Numbered from the stretch's first letter, positions 26,586-35,910 are shown. The stretch is 64,000 nt of DNA from Arthrobacter sp. SLBN-83 (GCF_006715285.1 NZ_VFMX01000001.1:4154001-4218000), one strand, 5' to 3'. Made by a program: numbers and translations. Notes: a model not told the origin generated them from the sequence alone.

Positions 26586-28220
26586 ATGATCCACCGCTGG
26601 AGCATTGCCCGCCGGCTGTTCCTGGCGAACCTGCTCATCGTCATATCCTTTATCGCCATTGTGGGAACGGCCGCCTACGTGGATGCACGGGACCGGACGT
26701 ACGACGAAGCAGGCCGCCGCATGGAGGGGGTGGCCGCTTCCATCGCCGCCAATCCCCTGGTGCTCCAGGCCGCGGCGACGCCGGATCCGTCCGTCCTCCT
26801 GCAGCCGTATGCAAGGGACGTAGCCGCGGCGGCCCACGTCGACTTCATCACCATTATGGCTCCGGACCGGACCCGCTGGACGCACCCGCGGGATGAGGAA
26901 CTGGGCAAACCCTATATCGGCTCCATTGACGCTGCCCTTCAGGGCCGCGCCTTTACGGAAGTCACGGCAGGCACCCTTGGACCTTCCGTCCGGACCATTG
27001 TTCCGGTCAAGGACACGTCCGGTGCCGTCAAAGCGCTTGTGGCGGCCGGTGTCACGGTCCGCAGCGTCGACGTCGCCCTCGCCGGCCGCCTGCCCGTCCT
27101 GCTGGCCGTGGGCGTCGCCCTGCTGGTGGGCGGTTCCCTGGTGTCCTGGCTGCTGGGCCGGTACCTTCGGCAGGTGACCCGCGGCTGGGGACCTGAGCAG
27201 TTGGCACAGCTGTTTGCCTACTACGAATCGGTGCTGCACTCGGTCCGGGAAGGCCTCATTTTGATCGATGCCAGGAAGCGCGTGGTGATGTACAACGACC
27301 AGGCTGCCGAACTGCTGGGCCTGCCGGAAACCGGCAGCAACGACCCCACCCGTCCGCCCTCACTGGCAGAACTCCCCCTCGACACTGAACTGCGCAGCCT
27401 GTTCGATTCCGGGCGCACTACCAAGGACGAGATGGTGCTGGCCGGGTCCCGGGTGCTGGTGGTGAACCAAGGCCCGGCGCGGGGCCCCGAATCCCGCAGC
27501 CCGCGCGGGAAGGTCCCCGTCTACGGAACGGTGGCCACCCTTCGGGACCGGACCGAGATCGAGGCACTGGGCAACGAACTGCAGACCATGCGGACCCTCT
27601 CCGACGCGCTCCGGGCCCAGACCCACGAACACGCCAACCGGCTGCACACCATGGTTTCGCTCCTGGAACTTGGCCGCACGGGGGAAGCGCTGGACTTTGC
27701 CACCCAGGACCTGGCCCTGAGCCAGCAACTGACGGATGACATGGTCGGTTCAATCGATGAACCCGTGCTGGGCGCACTGGTCATGGGGAAAGTGGCCGAG
27801 GCCCACGAACGGGGCGTGCAACTGGATGTAGCCACGCTTGGATCCGGCGCCGCACCCGGACTTGCGGTCCAGGACCTGGTGACAATCCTGGGCAACCTGC
27901 TGGACAACGCCATCGACGCCGCGGCCGACGCACCGCCGCCGCGGCGCGTGATACTGACCTTGGAGGCGGATGACGAAGGACTGGACATCGCCGTCAACGA
28001 TTCGGGCACGCCCATCAGCGGCGAGGACACGGAGAAGATCTTCCGGCACGGATTCAGCACGAAGCCGGCAGGAGCCGGTGGCCGGGGCATCGGCCTGGCA
28101 TTGGTCCGGCAGGCCGTGCAGCGCTTGGGCGGTACGCTGGCCATCAACGGCCGGCGTGGCGCCAAGTTCGAAGTATTCCTGCCCGCAGCGGTTCCCGCGG
28201 AGAAGGAGCACAGACAGTGA
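26586..28220 (+). CDS. DcuS/CitA-like sensor histidine kinase
   Basis: A 544-residue membrane sensor that probably reads extracellular C4-dicarboxylate or citrate. A first membrane helix (about residues 9-29) and a second (about 165-188) enclose an extracytoplasmic Cache/PASp-type ligand domain. A cytoplasmic PAS domain (about 205-310) follows. The kinase core has a His near residue 347-349 (THEHANRLHT) as phosphoacceptor, the N-box NLLDNAIDAA, and G boxes NDSGTPI and GRGIGLALVR. GGAGG at 26576-26580 favours ATG 26586 over earlier in-frame starts. It overlaps the regulator gene by four bases, and lies opposite dctA. Ligand identity is inferred from context. Confidence 0.9.
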   Translation: MIHRWSIARRLFLANLLIVISFIAIVGTAAYVDARDRTYDEAGRRMEGVAASIAANPLVLQAAATPDPSVLLQPYARDVAAAAHVDFITIMAPDRTRWTHPRDEELGKPYIGSIDAALQGRAFTEVTAGTLGPSVRTIVPVKDTSGAVKALVAAGVTVRSVDVALAGRLPVLLAVGVALLVGGSLVSWLLGRYLRQVTRGWGPEQLAQLFAYYESVLHSVREGLILIDARKRVVMYNDQAAELLGLPETGSNDPTRPPSLAELPLDTELRSLFDSGRTTKDEMVLAGSRVLVVNQGPARGPESRSPRGKVPVYGTVATLRDRTEIEALGNELQTMRTLSDALRAQTHEHANRLHTMVSLLELGRTGEALDFATQDLALSQQLTDDMVGSIDEPVLGALVMGKVAEAHERGVQLDVATLGSGAAPGLAVQDLVTILGNLLDNAIDAAADAPPPRRVILTLEADDEGLDIAVNDSGTPISGEDTEKIFRHGFSTKPAGAGGRGIGLALVRQAVQRLGGTLAINGRRGAKFEVFLPAAVPAEKEHRQ

Positions 28221-28930
28221 GCAACATCCGTGTCCTCGTGGTTGAAGACGAGGCCATCGCTTCGGCAGCGCATGCAGCCTATGTGGGGCGGCTGGAAGGA
28301 TTCGAGCTCGCCGGAACTGCCCCGGACGGCCAGTCCGCCCTGCGGCTGTTGAACGAATTTGTGGCGGCCGGCGAGCCGGTGGAACTGGTCCTGCTGGACA
28401 TGAACCTGCCTGACCTCCACGGCCTGGACATTGCCCGGCGGATGCGTTCAGCGGGAATCCTCGCGGACATCATCGCCATTACCGCTGTCCGCGAACTGGC
28501 GATTGTCCGCAGCGCCGTGGCCATCGGAGTGGTCCAATACCTGATCAAGCCCTTCACGTTCGCCACGTTCTCCGACAAGCTGGAGAACTACCGCCAGTTC
28601 CGCCTGCAGCTGGCCGGTTCCACTGCCGGCCATGCCAAGGGCGGCGCCTCCCAAAGCGAGGTTGACCGGGCTTTTGCCAGCCTTCGGGCTCCGTCTGAGC
28701 TGCCGCTTCCCAAAGGCCTTTCCACCTCGACCCTGGGCTCGGTGCAGGAGTTCCTCCGCCAACAGCCGGAGGCAGTGTCCGCCACCGAAGTCATGGATGC
28801 CCTGGGCATGTCCCGCGTCACCGCCCGGCGCTACCTTGAGTATCTCGCGGACGCCGGCACGGTATCCCGGACTGCCCGTTACGGAACGCCGGGCAGGCCG
28901 GAGAACGAGTACCGCTGGAACGCCCGCTGA
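28217..28930 (+). CDS. DcuR/CitB-like response regulator
   Basis: A 237-residue response regulator. The receiver domain has the acidic pair (Glu10, Asp11), phosphoacceptor Asp61 in LLDMNLPD, and a conserved Lys in LIKPF. The C-terminal half carries a helix-turn-helix of the CitB/DcuR type (SATEVMDALGMSRVTARRYLEYL). Start GTG 28217 overlaps the kinase stop (GTGA). It is expected to activate dctA across the 26432-26585 intergenic region. No operator can be singled out there. Confidence 0.9.
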   Translation: MSNIRVLVVEDEAIASAAHAAYVGRLEGFELAGTAPDGQSALRLLNEFVAAGEPVELVLLDMNLPDLHGLDIARRMRSAGILADIIAITAVRELAIVRSAVAIGVVQYLIKPFTFATFSDKLENYRQFRLQLAGSTAGHAKGGASQSEVDRAFASLRAPSELPLPKGLSTSTLGSVQEFLRQQPEAVSATEVMDALGMSRVTARRYLEYLADAGTVSRTARYGTPGRPENEYRWNAR

Positions 28931-28961
28931 CGTGCCCGCCGCTGGACGTTCCAGCCACATG

Positions 28962-30866
28962 TCAGCCGGCCTGGGCCCTGCCAACCCGAAGCACGCCGGC
29001 CAACTGGTCAATGACTCCTGGATCTTCAATGGTGGAGGGCACCGTGTATTCCTCGCCGTCGGCTATCTGGCGCATGGTCTTGCGCAGGATCTTCCCGGAG
29101 CGCGTCTTGGGCAGGGCGTCCACCACCGTCACGTGCTTGAAGTCCGCAACGGCGCCGATATCCCGGCGGACCAGTGCCACCAGGTCCTTGGCCAGGACCT
29201 CTTCAGGGATGTCGACCCCGGATTTGAGCACCACGTAGCCACTGGGCCGCTGGCCCTTCAGGGGGTCCGCGAGGCCGATGACAGCACACTCGGCAACTGC
29301 CGGGTGCTGCCCGATGACCTGTTCCATGGCGCCGGTGGAGAGCCGGTGGCCGGCGACGTTGATGATGTCGTCGGTACGGCCCATGACGAACAGGTAGCCG
29401 TCCTCATCGCGGTAGCCGGAATCGCCCGTGGCGTAGTAGCCCTCAAAGGCCTGCAGGTAGGAGGAGATGAAACGTTCATCGTTCCCCCACAGAGTGGTCA
29501 GGGTTCCCGGTGGCAGCGGCAGGCCCAGCACGATGTTGCCCTCGGTCCCGGACTCCACTTCCCCGCCCGCGCCGTCGAGGATCCGCAGCCGGAAACCAGG
29601 CATCGGAACGCTTGGGGAGCCGGCCTTGATGGGGAGCCGCTCCAGCCCGCGCGGGTTAGCGCAGATGGCCCAGCCGGTTTCGGTCTGCCACCAGTGGTCC
29701 ACCACCGGCACGCCGAGGACCCGGGACGCCCAGTGGAAGGTGTCCGTGTCCAGCCGCTCACCGGCCGTGAAGAGCGTCCGCAGGCTCGAGACGTCATAGT
29801 CCGCCAGCAGCGACGCCTCCGGATCGGCCTTGCGGATGGCCCGCAGCGCCGTAGGGGCGGTAAAAAGCACGTTGACCTTGTGGTCCTGGACAACCCGCCA
29901 GAATGCACCGGCGTCCGGCGTCCCCACCGGCTTGCCTTCGTACATCACGGTGGTGGCCCCGGCCAGCAGCGGACCGTACACGATGTACGAGTGCCCCACC
30001 ACCCAGCCGACGTCCGAGGCGGTCCACATCACATCGCCCGGACCGACGTCGTAGATATTCTCAAGCGTCCAGCGCAGGGCGACGGCGTGGCCACCGTTGT
30101 CCCGCACCACGCCCTTGGGTGTGCCGGTGGTGCCGGACGTGTACAGGATGTAGAGCGGGTCCGTCGCTTTCACATCGACCGGTCGGGCCGGCTGGGCGGA
30201 TGCCATGGCCGCGTCCCAGTCCAGCCAGCCGGCATGGTCCGCCACCGTTGACGCAAAGCCGTCGCGCGCCTTGACCAGCACGGGGAGGTCCTGCGCGCCG
30301 GCCAACTCAAGCGCCTCAACGACGGCCGGCAGGTACTCAATGCGGCGGGAGGGTTCGATCCCGCCCGAAGCGGTGACCACGGCGGCAGGTGCTGCATCCC
30401 TGATCCGGGCTGCAAGTTCCTTGGGCGCAAAGCCGCCGAACACCACGGAGTGGACCGCGCCCAGCCTGGCAGTTGCCAGCATGGCAATGGCAGCTTCGGG
30501 GATCATCGGCATGTAGATCACCACCCGGTCACCCTTGCCTACGCCGTTACTGCGCAGCACGCCGGCAAAGCGCGCCACGAGGTCTGTGAGTTCTGAGTAG
30601 GTATAGCGCTGCCGTGTTCCCAGCATGGCGGAGTCATGGATGAGGGCGTCCTGCCCTCCGCGGCCCTCGGCAACGTGCCGGTCCAGCGCGTTGTAGCAGG
30701 TGTTCAGGACGCCGTCCGGAAACCAGCTATACAGCGGCGCCCGGCTGGCGTCCACGGCCTGGCTGGGAGGAGAAGTCCAGGAGATCTTTCGCGCTGCCTC
30801 CAGCCAGAAATCTTCGGGCTGTTCAACGCTGCGCCGGTAACTGTCCCGGTAGCTGTTGGTGACCAT
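28962..30866 (-). CDS. prpE: propionyl-CoA synthetase (AMP-forming acyl-CoA synthetase)
   Basis: Activates propionate (possibly acetate) to the CoA ester to feed the 2-methylcitrate cycle. The 634-residue protein has the adenylation motifs YTSGTTGTPKG and DVGWVVGHSYIVYGPLL, the WWQTETG segment, YYATGDSGYRDEDG and the acylation-site lysine in SGKILRK at about 592. The VGHSYIVYGPLL and HWWQTETGW wording is nearer PrpE than acetyl-CoA synthetase, and the neighbouring prpDBC operon supports this; acetyl-CoA synthetase activity cannot be excluded. It is divergent from gntR-prpDBC with about 170 nt of shared regulatory DNA. Confidence 0.85.
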   Translation of the reverse strand: MVTNSYRDSYRRSVEQPEDFWLEAARKISWTSPPSQAVDASRAPLYSWFPDGVLNTCYNALDRHVAEGRGGQDALIHDSAMLGTRQRYTYSELTDLVARFAGVLRSNGVGKGDRVVIYMPMIPEAAIAMLATARLGAVHSVVFGGFAPKELAARIRDAAPAAVVTASGGIEPSRRIEYLPAVVEALELAGAQDLPVLVKARDGFASTVADHAGWLDWDAAMASAQPARPVDVKATDPLYILYTSGTTGTPKGVVRDNGGHAVALRWTLENIYDVGPGDVMWTASDVGWVVGHSYIVYGPLLAGATTVMYEGKPVGTPDAGAFWRVVQDHKVNVLFTAPTALRAIRKADPEASLLADYDVSSLRTLFTAGERLDTDTFHWASRVLGVPVVDHWWQTETGWAICANPRGLERLPIKAGSPSVPMPGFRLRILDGAGGEVESGTEGNIVLGLPLPPGTLTTLWGNDERFISSYLQAFEGYYATGDSGYRDEDGYLFVMGRTDDIINVAGHRLSTGAMEQVIGQHPAVAECAVIGLADPLKGQRPSGYVVLKSGVDIPEEVLAKDLVALVRRDIGAVADFKHVTVVDALPKTRSGKILRKTMRQIADGEEYTVPSTIEDPGVIDQLAGVLRVGRAQAG

Positions 30867-31038
30867 GAGGTAATCCCGTCCACGACGTTGTGATGCAGCT
30901 CATGCTAGTGGCAAAGGCGCCTTGGCCACAAGGGTCTTGTATACATTGCCCATCTTTTTTCGGATATACAGGCGACAAACCTGTTATACCTCCGGTGCTA
31001 TGTATACACTGATTGAGTTATCGAGGAAGGAGGACGCC
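30867..31038. promoter_or_regulatory. divergent regulatory region of prpE and gntR-prpDBC
   Basis: It holds two exact 8-bp palindromes TGTATACA (30938-30945 and 31001-31008), 63 bp apart from centre to centre, which is six helical turns. The related word ATATACA occurs at 30964-30970. TNGTATACAN is a known operator pattern of FCD-type GntR regulators, and the GntR gene starts just downstream (31039). Autoregulation and shared control of prpE are therefore likely; binding itself is inferred. Confidence 0.7.
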
Positions 31039-31695
31039 ATGCGCGCCAGCGACAAAGCGTATGCAGCCCTGCGCGACGACATCATCGAATGGCGCCTGGC
31101 GCCCGGAACGGTCCTCGCCGAAGTGGAACAGTCCGAACGGCTGGGCGTCTCGCGCACACCGCTGCGGGAAGCACTGGGGCGCCTCACAGCGGAGGGGCTG
31201 ACGGCGGCCGGCGGCCGTGGCGTCGTCGTTACGGACATTTCCCTGGAGGACATCGACGAGCTCTTCGAACTCCGCGAAACGCTCGAAGGCAGGGCCGCTG
31301 CGTTGGCCGCCCGGCGCGGCGACCCCGCGACGTTCCAGCGCCTGCAGCACGAGCTGCTCCTGGCCCCCGAGCTGATCAGCGGCGGCGACTCGGGGCTCCA
31401 TGACTACTACGAACTCGTCGGGCGGCTGGACACCGCCATAGATGCAGCCATCTCCAATTCCTACCTGGCCCAGGCCATGCGCAGCCTGCGCGTCCACCTG
31501 GTCCGGATCAGGCGCCTGGCAGCCGACGACGCGCGCCGTCTCACCGCTGCAGCCGCAGAACACGCAGCCATCGCTGAGGCAATTGCAGCCGGCAACCCCA
31601 AGCTCGCCGAAGCGGCCACCATCGTCCACCTGCACCGCAGCCTCTCCCACGTCAAAGCAACCCACGCATCCCACCCAAAGGAGCATCATGGTTAA
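31039..31695 (+). CDS. GntR-family (FCD) transcriptional regulator of the propionate genes
   Basis: A 218-residue regulator. An N-terminal GntR winged helix (ASDKAYAALRDDIIEWRLAPGTVLAEVEQSERLGVSRTPLREAL region) is followed by an FCD effector domain. ATG 31039 has AAGGAGG at good spacing; two earlier in-frame starts lack one. Its stop overlaps the prpD start by eight bases, so it is the first gene of the prp operon. FCD regulators of this position usually respond to 2-methylcitrate or propionyl-CoA; the ligand here is not established. Confidence 0.87.
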   Translation: MRASDKAYAALRDDIIEWRLAPGTVLAEVEQSERLGVSRTPLREALGRLTAEGLTAAGGRGVVVTDISLEDIDELFELRETLEGRAAALAARRGDPATFQRLQHELLLAPELISGGDSGLHDYYELVGRLDTAIDAAISNSYLAQAMRSLRVHLVRIRRLAADDARRLTAAAAEHAAIAEAIAAGNPKLAEAATIVHLHRSLSHVKATHASHPKEHHG

Positions 31696-33208
31696 GGAAC
31701 ACCACGTCCGCGTCTACAAGAGCGAAGAGAACCTCCCCCGCGAGGACCAGCTCGCCTTCAAGATCGCCCAGGTGGCAGCGGACCCCGTCGCCGTCTCAGA
31801 CGAAGTGACTGACATGGTGATCAACCGCATCATCGACAACGCCTCGGTTGCCATCGCCTCCCTGAACCGGGCCCCCATCGTCGCGGCGCGCGCCCAGGCA
31901 CTCACCCACGGCCCCAGCACAGGCGGCAAGGGCTCCAAGGTGTTCGGCATCGAGGAGCGGGTGGCACCGGAATGGGCTGCCTGGGCCAACGGCGTGGCCG
32001 TCCGCGAGCTGGACTACCACGACACCTTCCTCGCCGCCGAGTACTCCCACCCCGGCGACAACATCCCGCCGATCCTGGCCGTCGCCCAGCACGTCGGCTC
32101 CAGCGGCCACGACCTGATCCGCGGCATCGCCACCGGCTACGAAATCCAGGTCAACCTGGTCAAGGCCATCTGCCTGCACAAGCACAAGATCGACCACGTG
32201 GCGCACCTCGGCCCCTCCGCCGCCGCCGGCATCGGCACCCTGCTGGGCCTCGACGTCGAAACCATCTTCCAGTCCATAGGCCAGGCACTGCACACCACCA
32301 CCGCAACCCGGCAGTCCCGCAAGGGCGAGATCTCCACCTGGAAGGCCCACGCTCCGGCGTTCGCCGGCAAGATGGCCGTCGAATCCGCGGACCGGGCCAT
32401 GCGCGGCCAGACCTCCCCCGTGCCCATCTACGAAGGCGAAGACGGTGTCATCGCCTGGATGCTGGACGGTCCTGACGCGTCCTACATGGTTCCGCTCCCC
32501 ACCCCCGGCGAAGCCAAGCGCGCCATCATGGACACCTACACAAAGGAACACTCCGCCGAGTACCAGGCCCAGGCCTGGATCGACCTTGCACGCAAGCTCC
32601 ACCGCGAGCACCCGGAGGTGACGGACCCCGCCAACGTGGAGTCCGTCCTGATCAAAACCAGCCACCACACGCATTACGTGATCGGCTCCGGCGCCAACGA
32701 CCCCCAGAAGTACAGCCCCACCGCCAGCCGGGAAACGCTGGACCACTCCATCCCCTACATCTTCACCGTCGCCCTGCAGGACGGGGCCTGGCACCACGTG
32801 GACTCCTACGCGCCGGCACGCGCTGCACGCCCGGACACCGTGGAGCTGTGGCACAAGGTGACCACCGTGGAAGACCCGGAGTGGACCCGCCGCTACCACT
32901 CCCTGGACATCTCCGAGAAGGCTTTCGGCGGCTCCGTGGAAATCGCGCTCAAGGACGGCACTGTCATCACGGACCAGATCGCCGTGGCCGACGCCCACCC
33001 GCTGGGTGCCCGCCCGTTCGCACGCGAGCAGTACGTCAACAAGTTCCGCACCCTGGCCACAGGCTTGGTGGAGGAGGCCGAGATCGAAAGGTTCCTCTCC
33101 GCCGTCGAACGCCTCCCCCAACTCGCCGCCGGCGAACTGGACCAGCTGAACATCACCGCCGCCCCGGGCGTCATCGACCTGGCCGCGGCACCGAAGGGAC
33201 TCTTCTGA
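31688..33208 (+). CDS. prpD: 2-methylcitrate dehydratase
   Basis: Dehydrates 2-methylcitrate to 2-methyl-cis-aconitate, the third step of propionate breakdown through the methylcitrate cycle. The 506-residue product belongs to the MmgE/PrpD family; it starts with MVKEHHVRVYKSEENLPRE and contains the GIATGYEIQVNLVKAI and LGPSAAAGIGTLLGLD segments. AAAGGAG precedes ATG 31688, and the frame runs unbroken to TGA, which overlaps the prpB start (TGATG). Position inside gntR-prpD-prpB-prpC makes the assignment firm. Confidence 0.95.
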   Translation: MVKEHHVRVYKSEENLPREDQLAFKIAQVAADPVAVSDEVTDMVINRIIDNASVAIASLNRAPIVAARAQALTHGPSTGGKGSKVFGIEERVAPEWAAWANGVAVRELDYHDTFLAAEYSHPGDNIPPILAVAQHVGSSGHDLIRGIATGYEIQVNLVKAICLHKHKIDHVAHLGPSAAAGIGTLLGLDVETIFQSIGQALHTTTATRQSRKGEISTWKAHAPAFAGKMAVESADRAMRGQTSPVPIYEGEDGVIAWMLDGPDASYMVPLPTPGEAKRAIMDTYTKEHSAEYQAQAWIDLARKLHREHPEVTDPANVESVLIKTSHHTHYVIGSGANDPQKYSPTASRETLDHSIPYIFTVALQDGAWHHVDSYAPARAARPDTVELWHKVTTVEDPEWTRRYHSLDISEKAFGGSVEIALKDGTVITDQIAVADAHPLGARPFAREQYVNKFRTLATGLVEEAEIERFLSAVERLPQLAAGELDQLNITAAPGVIDLAAAPKGLF

Positions 33209-34110
33209 TGCTGTACTCCAAGACCACGCCGGAGCAGAAGCGGATCCGGTTCCGCGAGCTGCTCTCCTCCGGCACCATCCAGCAGTTCCCCGGCGCGTTC
33301 AATCCCCTCTCCGCCCGTTTGATCGAGGAGAAGGGCTTCGCCGGGGTCTACATTTCCGGTGCCGTCCTGGCCAACGACCTGGGCCTGCCGGACATCGGGC
33401 TGACCACGCTGACCGAGGTGGCCACCCGGGCCGGCCAGATTGCCCGCATGACGGACCTGCCCTCGATTGTCGACGCCGACACCGGCTTCGGCGAGCCCAT
33501 GAACGTGGCGCGCACCGTGCAGGAACTCGAGAACGCGGGCCTGGCCGGCTGCCACATCGAGGACCAGTTCAACCCCAAGCGCTGCGGCCACCTGGACGGC
33601 AAGAACGTGGTTGACCTGGACACCGCCACCAAGCGGATCCGTGCCGCCGCCGACGCCCGCCGCGACCCGAACTTCCTGATCATGGCCCGGACCGACATCC
33701 GTGCCACCGACGGGCTGGAAGCAGCCCAGGACCGGGCAAGGGCCCTGGTTGAGGCCGGAGCGGACGCCATCTTCCCGGAGGCCATGAAGGACCTCAGCGA
33801 GTTCCAGGCCATCCGGGACGCCGTGGACGTGCCGATCCTGGCCAACATGACCGAGTTCGGCAAGAGCGACCTGTTCACCGTGGACCAGCTGGCCGGCGTC
33901 GGCGTCAACATGATTATCTATCCGGTGACGCTGCTCCGTAGTGCCATGGGCGCTGCCGAGCGTACTCTGGAAGCGATCAAGTCCGACGGCACCCAGGAGG
34001 CACAGGTCCCAAACATGCTGACCCGTGCCCGGCTCTACGACCTCGTCGATTATGAGGCCTACAACCGCTTTGACACCGGGGTGTTCAACTTCCAAATCCC
34101 CGGCATCTGA
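33208..34110 (+). CDS. prpB: 2-methylisocitrate lyase
   Basis: Splits 2-methylisocitrate into succinate and pyruvate. The 300 residues form a phosphoenolpyruvate-mutase/isocitrate-lyase barrel with the conserved YISGAVLANDLGLPDIG segment, the metal-binding DADTGFG motif and the active-site KRCGH loop. It begins inside the prpD stop. An 86-nt spacer with a small GCCGGC-agga-GCCGGC hairpin separates it from prpC, which may modulate downstream expression. Confidence 0.95.
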   Translation: MLYSKTTPEQKRIRFRELLSSGTIQQFPGAFNPLSARLIEEKGFAGVYISGAVLANDLGLPDIGLTTLTEVATRAGQIARMTDLPSIVDADTGFGEPMNVARTVQELENAGLAGCHIEDQFNPKRCGHLDGKNVVDLDTATKRIRAAADARRDPNFLIMARTDIRATDGLEAAQDRARALVEAGADAIFPEAMKDLSEFQAIRDAVDVPILANMTEFGKSDLFTVDQLAGVGVNMIIYPVTLLRSAMGAAERTLEAIKSDGTQEAQVPNMLTRARLYDLVDYEAYNRFDTGVFNFQIPGI

Positions 34111-34135
34111 CACCCAACCCTGACACCACGGGAAT

Positions 34136-34151
34136 GCCGGCAGGAGCCGGC
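34136..34151. promoter_or_regulatory. intercistronic hairpin between prpB and prpC
   Basis: Two GCCGGC arms (34136-34141 and 34146-34151) with a 4-nt loop. It lies in the only sizeable gap of the prp operon and could stabilise or attenuate the transcript. No U-tract follows, so full termination is unlikely. Confidence 0.4.
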
Positions 34152-34196
34152 AGCCCGCTCCAGGAACACTGGCTTTAGGAACAAAGGAGTTTCAGC

Positions 34197-35336
34197 ATGG
34201 CTGAAAATGAGATCAAAAAGGGCCTTGCCGGCGTCGTGGTGGACTACACCGCGGTTTCCGAGGTCAACCCGGACACGAACTCCCTCCTGTACCGGGGCTA
34301 CCCGGTCCAGGAACTGGCCGCCAAGTGCAGCTTCGAGGAAGTGGCCTACCTGCTCTGGAACGGTGAGCTTCCCACCGAGCAGCAGCTGGCGGAGTTCACG
34401 GCGAAGGAGCGCGCCGGCCGCGCCCTGGATCCGGTAGTCAAGCAGGTCATCGACGCCTTGCCGGTCACCTCCCACCCGATGGACGTCTGCCGGACCGCGG
34501 CTTCCGTGATGGGCGCCCGGCACCCGCTGGCCGAGGACTCCTCCCGGGAAGCGAACATGGCCAAGGCCGTGGACCTGTTCGCGGCCATGCCCGCGGTGGT
34601 GGCCTACGACCAGCGCCGCCGCCACGGACAGGACGTCGTGGAACCCCGGGACGACCTGGGTTACTCGGCGAACTTCCTGTGGATGGCCTTCGGCGAGGAA
34701 CAGGTTCCGGAGGTGGTGGAGGCCTTCAACGTCTCGATGATCCTGTACGCCGAGCACTCCTTCAATGCGTCCACCTTCACCGCCCGGGTGATCACCTCAA
34801 CGCTTTCGGACCTGCATTCAGCAGTAACCGGAGCCATCGGCGCGCTGAAGGGACCGCTGCACGGCGGTGCCAATGAGGCCGTGATGCACACCTTCGACGA
34901 GATCGGCATCCGGCAGGAAGAGTCCCTGGAGGAGGCCGCCGCCCGTGCCAAGGCCTGGATGGAAGACGCGCTGGCGCAGAAGAAGAAGGTCATGGGCTTC
35001 GGCCACCGCGTCTACAAGCATGGTGATTCCCGGGTCCCCACCATGAAGGCGGCCCTGGACAAGATGATCGCCCACTACGGCCGCCCCGAGTTGCTGGGCC
35101 TGTACAACGGCCTGGAAACGGCGATGGACGAGGCCAAGGCCATCAAGCCGAACCTCGACTACCCGGCAGGGCCCACTTACCACCTGATGGGCTTCGACAC
35201 CCCCACGTTCACTCCCCTGTTCGTGGCCAGCCGGATCACGGGCTGGACCGCGCACATCATGGAGCAGCTTGATGCCAACTCCTTGATCAGGCCGCTGAGC
35301 GAGTACAACGGCGTGGAGGAACGGCACCTTCCGTAG
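34197..35336 (+). CDS. prpC: 2-methylcitrate synthase (citrate synthase family)
   Basis: Condenses propionyl-CoA with oxaloacetate to 2-methylcitrate. The 379-residue type I citrate-synthase fold carries the catalytic His segments LKGPLHGGANE and GFGHRVYK and the C-terminal Asp region YPAGPTYHLMGFD. A long YAEHSFNASTFTAR helix is typical of prpC/citZ enzymes. GGAG lies before ATG 34197. Many such enzymes also make citrate; the operon argues for 2-methylcitrate synthase. Oxaloacetate would come from the pyruvate carboxylase of this window among others. Confidence 0.92.
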   Translation: MAENEIKKGLAGVVVDYTAVSEVNPDTNSLLYRGYPVQELAAKCSFEEVAYLLWNGELPTEQQLAEFTAKERAGRALDPVVKQVIDALPVTSHPMDVCRTAASVMGARHPLAEDSSREANMAKAVDLFAAMPAVVAYDQRRRHGQDVVEPRDDLGYSANFLWMAFGEEQVPEVVEAFNVSMILYAEHSFNASTFTARVITSTLSDLHSAVTGAIGALKGPLHGGANEAVMHTFDEIGIRQEESLEEAAARAKAWMEDALAQKKKVMGFGHRVYKHGDSRVPTMKAALDKMIAHYGRPELLGLYNGLETAMDEAKAIKPNLDYPAGPTYHLMGFDTPTFTPLFVASRITGWTAHIMEQLDANSLIRPLSEYNGVEERHLP

Positions 35337-35351
35337 CTCTTGGCAAGATCA

Positions 35352-35389
35352 CGACGGCGGGTGGGCACTTTGGTGGCCACCCGCCGTCG
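35352..35389. terminator. bidirectional terminator between prpC and the Nudix gene
   Basis: A 13-bp perfect stem (35352-35364 with 35377-35389) and a loop of 12 nt, 15 nt past the prpC stop and 30 nt from the Nudix stop on the other strand. The U-tract is weak. Confidence 0.78.
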
Positions 35390-35418
35390 GACGTTTAACA
35401 GCACGGGCGCTCCCGGGA

Positions 35419-35901
35419 CTACTCCAGGCGGCTTTCGGACGAGGCGACCGACTCGTTGTCGGTGTGCATGGTGACCACCACGTTGACCCGGCCGCCTTCC
35501 AGCACCACCGGCAGCCAATGGTCGGCGTCCTGCCACATGCGCTCCACCGGCAGGGCCGCAACGCTGAACCATTCAGGCAGGATCTCGTCACTGGGGGCCG
35601 GCTCACCCTGCCAGGTGCGCGCCGTGAAAAGGGTGGTCTTCATGTCCCAGTCGGGCCGGGCCGGGAACACGAAGTGCACCGCACCGGCGTCGGCCAGGGC
35701 CTCTTCCTCCAGCACCACCCCGGTCTCCTCGAGGACTTCCCGGATCACGGCCTGGGCGGAGGTCTCGCCCGGCTCCACGTGGCCGCCGATGCCCACGATC
35801 TTGCCCCTGCCGAAGCCTGTCTGCTTCAGCCCCAGGAGAACCTCCGTGCCGTTCTCCCCCTCCCGCAGGAGAAAGCAGAGGGTTACTGCCGCTGCAGCCA
35901 T
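35419..35901 (-). CDS. Nudix hydrolase (MutT/8-oxo-dGTPase-like)
   Basis: A 160-residue Nudix pyrophosphatase. The Nudix box GHVEPGETSAQAVIREVLEETGV is intact with its Glu pair, and a KTTLFTA strand follows. The start VTLCFLLREGENGTEVLLGLK resembles 8-oxo-dGTP diphosphatases (MTH1-like), so it probably cleans oxidised nucleotides; substrate is inferred. It is separated from xerD by 9 nt and likely cotranscribed with it. Confidence 0.85.
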   Translation of the reverse strand: MAAAAVTLCFLLREGENGTEVLLGLKQTGFGRGKIVGIGGHVEPGETSAQAVIREVLEETGVVLEEEALADAGAVHFVFPARPDWDMKTTLFTARTWQGEPAPSDEILPEWFSVAALPVERMWQDADHWLPVVLEGGRVNVVVTMHTDNESVASSESRLE

Positions 35902-35910
35902 GCCTGTCCC

